Origin: Actinomycetes bacterium
Lineage (GTDB): Bacteria > Actinomycetota > Acidimicrobiia > Spongiisociales > UBA5794
Direction: 5' to 3'
DNA length: 8,490 nt
NCBI GenBank assembly: GCA_024640745.1
Contig: JAHEEL010000095.1
Location: 1 to 8,490, forward strand
The first letter of the stretch is position 1. Every line of letters starts with the position of its first letter. Under the pieces are notes generated by a model, which worked only from the letters and a program-made list of their open reading frames with translations, was not told the DNA's origin and searched no databases. Positions 1-6,312 of the stretch are shown here, piece by piece. The position numbers and the translations under genes are program-made.

Positions 1-67
1 GATCGACTCGCTGCCGACGTGGCAACAACGAATATGCAGAGTTCTGCCTCCCCGACAGGTCCGGGGC

Positions 68-568
68 TCAGAGTCTCTCGGGGATGCGCTCCGACGTTGG
101 CGTTCTCACAGTGGGCGTGTCACCCCGACGGACGGTCGCTCCGACGACCATCCCCGCTGAGAGAAGTACGAGGTTCTTGACCACGAACTCGCCTTCCACG
201 GTGAGCAGGAGGGGGTTTCCTCCATCGAACGATATCTCGGGCAGGAGCGCGAGCACCAGGAACGTCCCGATCATCTGAACGGCGAACAGGGCGAGGACGA
301 ATCGCAACGCGATGCGAAACAGCAGACCAATTCCGACCACGATCTCGAAGAAGCCGAGCACCGGGACGACCCAATTCGGATCGAACCAGTAGACGGTACT
401 CGCGACCAGGTCGGCGACCGGGGTCACATCGAATATCTTCAACGCGCCGAACCAGACGAAGACGATGCCGAGTGAGACTCGCAGCGCGGGAATGCTCCAG
501 CGCCGCAGGAATGAGGTGATGGTTTGATCGAGTTGGTCGATGAACGGGGCGGGTGTTCTTGAATCCAT
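68..568 (-). CDS. DoxX/DUF417-like four-helix membrane protein
   Basis: Predicted 166-residue inner-membrane protein. Four hydrophobic segments are visible at about residues 25-45, 67-86, 88-109 and 127-147. The first has the DoxX-type pattern LGIVFVWFGALKIFDVTP (a Gly-x-x-Lys at its end), the second runs GFFEIVVGIGLLFR, and a loop reading EGEFVVKNLVLL precedes the last helix, as in YkgB/RclC-like (DUF417) proteins of the DoxX clan. Members are linked to redox stress or to quinol/thiosulfate oxidation; no specific substrate can be read here. I chose the ATG at 568 because the protein lines up with the family from there; the frame stays open to 943, but that upstream part is a Pro/Arg-rich antisense reading. 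The ATG at 595 would add nine residues; neither start has a clear ribosome site. It diverges from the FMN reductase, which fits a shared redox role, by inference only. Confidence 0.82.
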   Translation of the reverse strand: MDSRTPAPFIDQLDQTITSFLRRWSIPALRVSLGIVFVWFGALKIFDVTPVADLVASTVYWFDPNWVVPVLGFFEIVVGIGLLFRIALRFVLALFAVQMIGTFLVLALLPEISFDGGNPLLLTVEGEFVVKNLVLLSAGMVVGATVRRGDTPTVRTPTSERIPERL

Positions 569-854
569 AGTGGTGTTTCGGTGCGGCGGTGACATGCGGA
601 TTCGCCGACCGGGCTTCAGGCGACCCGGCCAGCCTGTCGCCTTGCCTTCCCTCGAACACGTGAGGCGAGACCCTGAAGTGCGCAACCGTTCCTGGTCTTG
701 TTCTGCCGGGGTCGGAGGCTTGGGATCATCCAAGATCGTCGACACCCTCGAACTCAGGCAAGACAGAGAGGCACCCCATTGCAGGATCACGAACACAGTC
801 GGCCGGCAAGCTCGGTAACGCCGACGCACTCGCTGTCTGATCATAGGAGTTGAC
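569..854. promoter_or_regulatory. Divergent intergenic region between DoxX-like gene and FMN reductase
   Basis: This 286-base gap separates two divergent genes and must hold both promoters, but I cannot pick a convincing -35/-10 pair for either. Visible structure: a 7-bp stem AGGCGAC/GTCGCCT (618-624 with 636-642) about 50 bases upstream of the DoxX-like start, and a dyad CTTGG-N6-CCAAG (719-723 with 730-734) of a size compatible with a small regulator site. The octamer CCTCGAAC occurs twice in direct orientation (near 649 and 745). The reductase ribosome site AGGAG lies at 845-849, five bases before its ATG. No small gene is supported in the gap. Confidence 0.4.
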
Positions 855-1397
855 ATGTCCGACCTCTTCATCCCGACGCTTCTCGGAACCGCCCGCAAGG
901 GTCGGCGTTCGGCGGCCATCGCCGAGGCGCTCATCGATCTCATGAAGCAGCGCTCGTTGATGACCGACTTGATCGACGTCGCCGACTATCGGCTCACCGC
1001 AACCGGGGACGACGCCGCCGGCCTCGACCGCTACCGTGAGCTGATGGCAGCCGCCGATGGGTTGGTCATCGTGGCGCCCGAGTACAACCATGGCTACCCG
1101 GGCGAACTGAAGCTGCTCCTCGACAGTGACTTCTCTGCCTACGCGCGCAAGCCGGTGGGGTTGGTGACGGTTTCATCTGGTCGTATCGGAGGAGCGCGTC
1201 TTGCCGAACAGCTTCGCCTCCTCACCACCGCACTGCGAATGGTCCCCGTGTCTCCGGCGCTGCACGTCGTCGACGCGGAGCAAGCCGTTGCCGAAGACGG
1301 GCGGCTTGCGTCTCCTTCGCTCGAACAAGTGGCAATCGACATGCTCGACGAAGTCGTGTGGTTCGCCGAAGCCCTTGCTCACGCCCGAGCCGCCTAG
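855..1397 (+). CDS. NADPH-dependent FMN reductase (flavodoxin-fold oxidoreductase)
   Basis: A 180-residue protein of usual length for the NADPH-dependent FMN reductase/azoreductase family, predicted cytosolic. It transfers electrons from NAD(P)H to FMN or, through bound FMN, to quinones or azo compounds. The flavin-phosphate loop is LLGTARKGRRS (residues 9-19). The family signature APEYNHGYPGELK is at residues 74-86, and the region SSGRIGGARLAEQLR (107-121) matches the conserved third flavin-binding loop and following helix. The start is well set: AGGAG at 845-849 sits five bases before ATG. A gene remnant with its own strong ribosome site starts 54 bases downstream, so the two were probably once co-transcribed. 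The natural substrate cannot be read from sequence. Confidence 0.93.
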   Translation: MSDLFIPTLLGTARKGRRSAAIAEALIDLMKQRSLMTDLIDVADYRLTATGDDAAGLDRYRELMAAADGLVIVAPEYNHGYPGELKLLLDSDFSAYARKPVGLVTVSSGRIGGARLAEQLRLLTTALRMVPVSPALHVVDAEQAVAEDGRLASPSLEQVAIDMLDEVVWFAEALAHARAA

Positions 1398-1435
1398 CTC
1401 TGAGCGAGCCGGCCCGGCCCGGCATCTCTGGCCCC

Positions 1436-1445
1436 AAAGGAGGTG
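1436..1445 (+). promoter_or_regulatory. Near-perfect Shine-Dalgarno of a broken gene
   Basis: AAAGGAGGTG pairs with the 16S anti-Shine-Dalgarno over nine consecutive bases and stands eight bases (from the last GG) before the ATG at 1452. It is the strongest ribosome site in the window, yet the frame it opens becomes a Pro/Arg-rich product unless two frameshifts are corrected. It therefore marks the original start of the SDR pseudogene at 1452. Confidence 0.7.
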
Positions 1446-1451
1446 GCACCA

Positions 1452-1655
1452 ATGCGCGAGGTTCGTCACCGGCGCCACCGGCTTCATTGGGGTCGAACTC
1501 ATCCGTCAGTTGAGCGGAGAGGCATCAGCCCGCGGGTCGGCATGCGCCGGCCGCATCGAGTGGGGCGGCTCACCTCCTGCGTCGTCGATCCGATCCAAGG
1601 AGATCTGCCGAAGAGCGAGACCTCGAGGAGCGCCGTCGACGCCGTCGGTGCGGTA
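1452..1655 (+). pseudogene. 5' remnant of an NAD(P)-dependent epimerase/dehydratase (extended or atypical SDR) gene, frameshifted
   Basis: ATG CG at 1452 is followed, after one extra base near 1455-1458, by RFVTGATGFIGVELIRQLS in a second frame (1459-1515); VTGATGFIG is the classic N-terminal NAD(P)-binding glycine motif of epimerases and NmrA-like SDRs. Near 1512-1521 homology returns to the first frame, with RGISPRVGMRRPHRVGRL (1518-1571) and VVDPIQGDLPKSETSRSAVD (1581-1640), then AVGAV to 1655. These match the second strand, the linker and the GDL...AVxGVDAV strand/helix of the same fold, in correct order and spacing. The shifts are +1 and -1, so they cancel. Homology ends at about 1656, leaving about 68 of the usual ~300 codons; the catalytic Tyr-x-x-x-Lys half is gone, and the convergent DUF1304 stop is at 1669. 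GC-rich third positions in each segment suggest recent breakage or sequence error. It follows the FMN reductase by 54 bases. Confidence 0.78.
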
Positions 1656-1668
1656 CGGCCGTTCCGAA

Positions 1669-2046
1669 TTACACGAACGCGAGCGCAACGAGGGCAATCG
1701 CCGGAGCCACGCCCTGGAGGAGGGCGGCCCGAACCATCGACCGCCGACCCACGAAGAGGATGACGGCGGCGCCGACCATGAACAGGCAGCAATAGCCGAG
1801 GAGGGTGGTTCGGCCGCTGATGTCGGTCATGACGAGGATGGCACCGACGATGGCTCCGATTCCGAGGAAGAGGTTGTAGTAGCCCTGGTTGAACATGCCG
1901 AAGGCCATGATGTCGGCCTCCTCTTGCGAGGCGACGCCGAGCCGTTTCCAGACTCGCGGCCGGCGCCACCACACGGATTCCATGAGCCAGAACGCGATGT
2001 GCAGCGCACCTGCGATGAGACCGAACACCAACGCGACCGCTGCCAC
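1669..2046 (-). CDS. DUF1304-family small integral membrane protein
   Basis: A 125-residue predicted membrane protein with hydrophobic segments at about residues 2-22, 55-75, 82-100 and 107-125. The family hallmarks are visible: a His and Glu in the first helix region (ALHIAFWLMESVWW, residues 14-27), the motif NQGYYNLFL (53-61) after a short amphipathic stretch, and a C-terminal QGVAPAIALVALAF helix. Length equals the usual ~120 residues of DUF1304. I chose the GTG at 2046 because GGGAGG lies five bases before it and the family's first helix follows at once; the frame extends to 2220 but that part is Arg/Thr-rich and unlike the family. The function of DUF1304 proteins is unknown. The gene converges on the SDR remnant and diverges from the SDR at 2239. 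Confidence 0.85.
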   Translation of the reverse strand: MAAVALVFGLIAGALHIAFWLMESVWWRRPRVWKRLGVASQEEADIMAFGMFNQGYYNLFLGIGAIVGAILVMTDISGRTTLLGYCCLFMVGAAVILFVGRRSMVRAALLQGVAPAIALVALAFV

Positions 2047-2238
2047 GACTGCCTCCCGTGATCTAGGGCGGCGTACGGTAGTCCGGCTGGTCGTGCGCTC
2101 TCCCGTCTGCGCACCAGGATTCCGAAGCGCAAACCATCGAAGCTTCCTGCGGGCCGCTTGGCGGATCGACCCGGCTTCTGAGGTCTCCGGCTGCAACGAC
2201 CGTACGCTGGGTGCCGCCACGGAGACTGGAGAGCCGGC
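2047..2238. promoter_or_regulatory. Divergent intergenic region with mirrored ACCGTACGC sites
   Basis: The gap between the DUF1304 gene and the SDR contains the nonamer ACCGTACGC once for each gene in its reading direction: on the minus strand at 2079-2071, 24 bases before the GTG at 2046, and on the plus strand at 2199-2207, 31 bases before the ATG at 2239. On the plus strand it contains TACGCT (2203-2208), which fits the actinobacterial TAnnnT -10 pattern; no good -35 accompanies it. The pair could be a shared operator or two similar start regions. The SDR ribosome site is GGAGAG at 2228-2233. Confidence 0.4.
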
Positions 2239-2943
2239 ATGTCAGACAATCGGGTCGCAATCATCACCGCCGCCGGGAGCGGCATTGGCGCCGAAGTTGC
2301 CCGGACGTTGGCCGACGGCGGCTACGCCGTTGCGCTTCTGTCATCGTCGGGCACGGGTGAAGCACTCGCCGCGGAACTCGGCGGCCTCGGCGTCACCGGG
2401 TCAAACAGGTCGGTAGATGATCTCGCGCTCCTTGTCGATTCCACGCTCGAACGCTGGGGTCGCATCGACGTGGTCGTCAACAGTGCCGGGCACGGTCCGA
2501 GCGGTTCGATTCTCGAGATCACCGATGACCAATGGCACGCCGGCCTGGAGGTGTACTTCCTCAACGTGGTTCGCATGGCCCGCCTCGTCACGCCTCCGAT
2601 GGTGGCCCAAGGCGGGGGATCCATCGTCAACATCTCGACGTACGCGACCTTTGAGCCGGAGGCAGCGTTTCCGACGTCGGGCGTCTTCCGGTCCGGCCTG
2701 GCTGCATTCACCAAGCTGTACGCCGACGAGTACGCCGGTGACGGTATCCGGATGAACAACGTGTTGCCCGGGTTCGTCGACAGCCTTCCTGCGACCGAGG
2801 CACGGAGGTCACGAATCCCGATGGGTCGCTATGCGCGCGTCGCCGAGATCGCCGAAGTGGTGGCGTTCCTCGCTTCCGACCGCGCAAGCTACCTCACCGG
2901 TCAGAACATCCGGGTCGATGGTGGCCTCACGCGCAGCGTGTAG
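2239..2943 (+). CDS. SDR-family oxidoreductase with atypical catalytic site
   Basis: A 234-residue classical-length short-chain dehydrogenase/reductase, predicted cytosolic. The cofactor loop TAAGSGIG (residues 10-17) replaces the usual TGxxxGIG. NSAG (81-84) is the NNAG strand motif, N109 lies where the structural Asn of the active site is expected, and NIS (131-133) gives the catalytic Ser position. The C-terminal half is typical: GDGIRMNNVLPGFVDS (167-182) and YLTGQNIRVDGG (218-229). The Tyr-x-x-x-Lys pair is missing: the aligned region reads FPTSGVFRSGLAAFTK (144-159), with Ser147 and Arg151 where Tyr and Lys should be. The flanking sequence is well conserved, so this is a divergent subfamily and not decay. 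Similar proteins are often labelled 3-oxoacyl-ACP reductase; the substrate is unknown and normal dehydrogenase chemistry is doubtful. GGAGAG lies five bases before the ATG. Confidence 0.9.
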   Translation: MSDNRVAIITAAGSGIGAEVARTLADGGYAVALLSSSGTGEALAAELGGLGVTGSNRSVDDLALLVDSTLERWGRIDVVVNSAGHGPSGSILEITDDQWHAGLEVYFLNVVRMARLVTPPMVAQGGGSIVNISTYATFEPEAAFPTSGVFRSGLAAFTKLYADEYAGDGIRMNNVLPGFVDSLPATEARRSRIPMGRYARVAEIAEVVAFLASDRASYLTGQNIRVDGGLTRSV

Positions 2944-3008
2944 TCCGATCCAGACGGCGGGATGTCGCGGGCAACCCGAGGGCCAAACGGCGGATCCACC
3001 CGGTCGCG

Positions 3009-3039
3009 CCGGGGCCCGGCTGGATCAGCCGGGCCCCGG
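3009..3039. terminator. 13-bp perfect hairpin between convergent genes
   Basis: CCGGGGCCCGGCT pairs perfectly with AGCCGGGCCCCGG around a five-base loop GGATC. It lies 66 bases past the SDR stop and 42 bases before the stop of the convergent 5'-nucleotidase gene. There is no T-tract, as is common in high-GC actinobacteria, so its terminator role rests on position and stability. Confidence 0.7.
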
Positions 3040-3049
3040 AAGTGTCGTC

Positions 3050-3070
3050 GGCACGGCGCTGCGCCGTGCC
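3050..3070. terminator. Second perfect hairpin of the convergent terminator pair
   Basis: GGCACGGCG pairs with CGCCGTGCC around a three-base loop CTG, 10 bases before the 5'-nucleotidase stop codon. It is followed on the plus strand by TTCCGTGTTCC. Being nearest to the minus-strand gene it probably ends that transcript, while the stem at 3009-3039 faces the SDR; both stems are symmetric and could act in either direction. Confidence 0.65.
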
Positions 3071-3080
3071 TTCCGTGTTC

Positions 3081-5654
3081 CTACTTGACGAAGACGCCCG
3101 CCACCGGTGCATCCGAATCGCCGCCGGCAACGAGGACGCTGCCGTCCGCGATGCCCTGCGTGTTCGTGTTCCGGTAGTAGAACGTCGAGTCCGAAGGACG
3201 GAGCAGTCCAACGGTGTCGGTCCCGTCTCCGTTCCAGTCCCCGGCGAATACGACATCTGCCGGATCACCCCAGTAGAACGAGGCGTCGGCGATGCCGGTC
3301 GTCAGCGTCTCGCGGTAGTACACGAGGCCGGTCGTGTCTCGATGGAGCGCGACTTCGTCGATTCCGTCTCCGTCGAGATCCCCGACGAACGGCTCATCGC
3401 CCGGATCGCCAAACATGAAGTTGTACTCGGCTGCGCCGAGGCCTCCATCGTTCGAGCCGAGCTCGTTGATGATGTAGAACGTCTGGTTCGACGGCCGATA
3501 GATCGACACGGTGTCGCATCCATCGGCGTTGAAGTCGCCGGCGATCGGGACGTCACCCGGGTTGCCGAAGAAGAACTTGATGTCCGCAATACCTTGCGTG
3601 TTCGAGTTCCTCAAGTAGACGTAGCCGTCCGACTGCCGATAGAGCCCCGGCGTGTCCACGCCGTCGCAGTCCCAGTCACCCACGAACGGGTAGTCACCGG
3701 GATCGCCGTAGTAGAACGCCGCCCCGTCGAGCTTCCAGATGCCCCGCGCCGTGTCGACGAGACCGAGCTGTGACTCGAACAACGTCACGCCAATCCGTCC
3801 CTCGCCGCCCTCGGGGTAGTCGGCCGCGGTGACGGTCCCCAGGTCCTTGAGGTAGTTCTCGAGGGCCTGTTGGTAGGTCACGCCGAGCACGGTGAACGGC
3901 ACGCCACGGTAGGGATACTGATCTCCGCCGCGGACGAGGAAGTCGATCGTGACGATGTTCACGGTCGGCTTGCCGGCAACGACCGCGCCGTCCTTCACCA
4001 GCACGGTACCGTCGTCGAGCACCACGGATTGAATCCGCTTGCCAGGTGTCAGGACGAAGCCGTCATCGTTGACGATCTGCGCCTGCTCGTCGGGGTTGTA
4101 CCGCATGGTGAATCCGGAGATCTGGGCAAAGCGCCCGCTCGAGCCGTCGATGTCGGACACCGCATTCTCGAGGAGCTCCTTGAAGTGCGCGGTCGGCACC
4201 TTCTCAACAACCGTCAGGAAGTTGGGGAAGGGGACCATGTCGAACGTATCGAGCACCGTCAGATCACCGGCCGCGATCACCGTGTTGTTCCGGATCCCGC
4301 CGCCGTTGGTGATGGCCACGTCGGGAATCGCGCTCCCGAAGTCGGAGGCGAGCTCGGTTGCTTGCCAGATGTACGAGTCGGCGATGAGGTTCCCCTCATT
4401 GGTCTCCATGAATCGCACGGAATTGCGGAGGCCGTCGAGGGCCACTTCGCTCGTCGCCACCTTCTCGGCCTTGAGCGCAGCCAATCCGGCGACGACCGGG
4501 TCGACCACATACTTCTGCATGTCGGCATCGTTGCCCGCCGCGGTCGACACGACGAGCGGTCCGCTGTCGGGTCCGACCCCGACCACATTCCCTGCCGCGT
4601 CGAACCCGACCTGGAGCTGTCCGAGGTACTTGTACTCGCCGGAGGTGGTCACAATCGGCACATAGGCGCCGTTCTTGTCTTGCACCCACTGCGGATACGT
4701 CCCGTAGGCAGTGCCCTCATCTCCGGGGATCAGCGCGTCACCCGGATTGGCGAGGAGCTCGTCGCCGCCGCCTGAGATCACGACATCGACGCCGGTCACC
4801 TCCGCAATCAAGGCCATCTCGTTGTCAATGGACTGGAGATGGCTCGTGAGGATGATCTTGTCGACGCTGAAGGGGGCCGCTGTGAGCGCGGCAACCTGAT
4901 CCTTGACGACATTGATCGTGTCTCTGTCGATGATGACGTCGCGCGGGCTCGAGATCGATGCCAGATTCGGCGTCTCGAGTCCGATGACCCCAATGTCCTC
5001 AGCGCCAACCGTGATCACGGTGCTCTGCGCGATCGGCTTGAGGGGATCGACGACGGTCGTGATCGGCCCGAGCGGATCCACGAGCGCCGCAAGGTTCGGC
5101 TCGAGCGTGAAGTCCAGGTTCGCCGAAACATACGGCGGAGTCGTGAAGCTGCCCGCGTACGGTGGTGCCGGCACCGTCGGCGGTGTCTGATACCCCTCGA
5201 TGAACGTCGCAAGCACGTCCGGTCCGAAGTCGAAGTCGTGATTGCCGAGGTTCACGGCGTCGTAGCCGATGAAGGCCATGGCCGTCGTGTCGTACATCGG
5301 CTCACCGGTGTCGGTGTTGTGCTTCAGGCCGAGGTTGAACTCGGGACCCGCCAGGAAGTTGTCTCCCGACGAGATCATGACAACGTTCGGTGCTGCCGCC
5401 GCCCGCTGTGTGTCGACCAACGCCTTGAAGCGGGCCGCGCCGCCGTAGTCCTCTAACCCACTGCCTGCGTTGACGAGCTGCGACTCGCCGTCGTTGTTGT
5501 GCAGGATGGTTAGTTGGTAGGCCGCCGTGGCATAGTCGTCCGGCGGGTCTGCCATTGCCGCCGGAGCCGCTACGACCAGCAGGGCCGCGAGCATCGCGAC
5601 CAAGACGAGGACGATCCCCAGCCGTGATCGACGCGGGATTGCATCGTGGAACAT
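3081..5654 (-). CDS. Secreted 5'-nucleotidase/metallophosphatase with C-terminal Asp-rich repeats
   Basis: An 857-residue exported protein. Residues 1-35 form a signal peptide (basic start, hydrophobic core, cut after AMA). The metallophosphatase domain (about 46-370) shows LTILHNNDGES (48-58), SGDNF (96-100), GNHDFDFG (137-144), TSHLQS (270-275) and SGGGDELLA (294-302). The 5'-nucleotidase C-terminal domain (about 400-620) shows ETNEGNLIAD (417-426), NGGGIR (450-455), GRFAQISGF (507-515) and GGDQY (576-580). A four-fold repeat tail follows (645-857). The family hydrolyses nucleotides, cyclic nucleotides or UDP-sugars outside the membrane to release phosphate and nucleosides. The UshA-type metal ligands D-x-H and GGH-x-H/Q are here D55-x-E57 and GGGDE, as in an actinobacterial subgroup I recall, so metal use or substrate may differ. 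AAAGGGG precedes the ATG by four bases. The only cysteines are C663 and C713. No sorting signal or final membrane anchor is seen. Confidence 0.92.
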   Translation of the reverse strand: MFHDAIPRRSRLGIVLVLVAMLAALLVVAAPAAMADPPDDYATAAYQLTILHNNDGESQLVNAGSGLEDYGGAARFKALVDTQRAAAAPNVVMISSGDNFLAGPEFNLGLKHNTDTGEPMYDTTAMAFIGYDAVNLGNHDFDFGPDVLATFIEGYQTPPTVPAPPYAGSFTTPPYVSANLDFTLEPNLAALVDPLGPITTVVDPLKPIAQSTVITVGAEDIGVIGLETPNLASISSPRDVIIDRDTINVVKDQVAALTAAPFSVDKIILTSHLQSIDNEMALIAEVTGVDVVISGGGDELLANPGDALIPGDEGTAYGTYPQWVQDKNGAYVPIVTTSGEYKYLGQLQVGFDAAGNVVGVGPDSGPLVVSTAAGNDADMQKYVVDPVVAGLAALKAEKVATSEVALDGLRNSVRFMETNEGNLIADSYIWQATELASDFGSAIPDVAITNGGGIRNNTVIAAGDLTVLDTFDMVPFPNFLTVVEKVPTAHFKELLENAVSDIDGSSGRFAQISGFTMRYNPDEQAQIVNDDGFVLTPGKRIQSVVLDDGTVLVKDGAVVAGKPTVNIVTIDFLVRGGDQYPYRGVPFTVLGVTYQQALENYLKDLGTVTAADYPEGGEGRIGVTLFESQLGLVDTARGIWKLDGAAFYYGDPGDYPFVGDWDCDGVDTPGLYRQSDGYVYLRNSNTQGIADIKFFFGNPGDVPIAGDFNADGCDTVSIYRPSNQTFYIINELGSNDGGLGAAEYNFMFGDPGDEPFVGDLDGDGIDEVALHRDTTGLVYYRETLTTGIADASFYWGDPADVVFAGDWNGDGTDTVGLLRPSDSTFYYRNTNTQGIADGSVLVAGGDSDAPVAGVFVK
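3084..3722 (-). repeat. Four tandem Asp-rich (FG-GAP/VCBS-like) repeats coding the nucleotidase tail
   Basis: Residues 645-857 hold four units of about 50-55 residues plus a short end piece. Each has the order F-x-x/W-G-D/N-P-x-D, then a GD-D/N-x-D-G-x-D turn (GDWDCDGVD, GDFNADGCD, GDLDGDGID, GDWNGDGTD), then a strand such as YRQSDGYVYLRNSNTQGIAD. The acidic turns resemble Ca2+-binding loops of FG-GAP blades. The likeness shows in DNA too: near 3145, 3284 and 3583 similar runs encode the TQGIAD/TTGIAD turns. Likely role, by inference: a beta-propeller-like surface or matrix-binding tail. It is not required by the phosphatase fold. Confidence 0.8.
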
Positions 5655-6312
5655 AGTTCCCCTTTCTCACACGTTGCGCCCGAGCATGGATGTGGCCCGG
5701 TTCGTCGGTCCGCCCGACTTGGCAGCCCCTTTCTCCTCTGCTGTCGACTACCGAGATAGCCACGAGGGCGTCCCCTCAACTCTACGCGTGCGGTCGGCGA
5801 CGCGGCGTTGGAAAATCGTGCTGCAGAAGCGATGGATCGATGTGTCGGCCGGCGTCGAGCAGCCTCGACCGGCGACGCGATCGAGACCTCGCCCTGGGCC
5901 AGGGAAGGCGTGTACGGCGAACCCCGCCAGCTACGTCGTTGGGGAAGGCGAGCTGACGGGGTTCACCGATACTGTCACGACGAAGGCGATCGAGCGACTG
6001 GTTGCCTTCGCTGTGGAGCGCAGGGGACGCCTGCGGGCGTTGCGCGCTGTGGCACGGACGGCGACGCCGCGCGGAACTCGCGTCGGGTCGTTCTCACGGT
6101 GCCGGTGGGTGTCTTCCATTCCTGGCGTCAGTTTGGGCGCTCGCGGTCCCCGGGTCCAGAAGGGTTGTCGGCAACGACGCACGGACTAGTCCTGGCCGGG
6201 CGCACTCGCCACCGGGGCAGTCATCGGCCGCGTGGCCGCCGTCGGTCGTGCGCTTGTCGCGTCGAATCGACGGCCCGGTGCTCTGGCCCTGGTTCCGCGC
6301 CCGCGAAGTCGG
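5655..6312. other. 658-base stretch without a supported gene
   Basis: This lies upstream of the 5'-nucleotidase and downstream of the zinc-ribbon gene. Long open frames cross it on the plus strand, but their products are Arg/Pro/Ser-rich, have no ribosome site and match nothing I know. One plus-strand piece (about 5908-6066, including ASYVVGEGELTGFTDTVTT and then a helix-like Arg-rich run) has a more protein-like composition, but I would not call it. A 10-bp stem with a two-base bulge and a CAGC loop lies at 5848-5873. The nucleotidase promoter should be at its left end; TAGAGT on the minus strand (5784-5779) fits TAnnnT but lacks a -35. I see no tRNA, tmRNA, RNase P RNA or riboswitch signature. 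Confidence 0.5.

Noticed and set aside
1..67. Possible 3' end of another gene at the left edge and a CCCCG/CGGGG hairpin (50-66)
   Set aside because: All frames are too short to judge, and the 5-bp stem with a seven-base loop is too weak to call a terminator.
1398..1435. GCCGG...CCGGC repeats after the FMN reductase stop as a terminator
   Set aside because: They are only alternating CCGG runs with short stems, and the strong ribosome site right after suggests the transcript was meant to continue.
1201..2061. A 286-codon plus-strand frame containing VTGATGFIG
   Set aside because: As a whole it reads out of frame through the FMN reductase and antisense through DUF1304. Only the short 1459-1515 part is meaningful, as part of the broken epimerase gene.
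3870..4775. A 301-codon plus-strand frame opposite the nucleotidase
   Set aside because: It is the antisense of strongly supported phosphatase domains, with Val/Asp/His/Gly-rich composition typical of shadow frames and no ribosome site.
3081..5654. Tat export signal from the RRSRL run in the nucleotidase signal peptide
   Set aside because: The residue after RRS is Arg instead of a hydrophobic one, so the twin-arginine consensus is not met; an ordinary Sec signal explains it.
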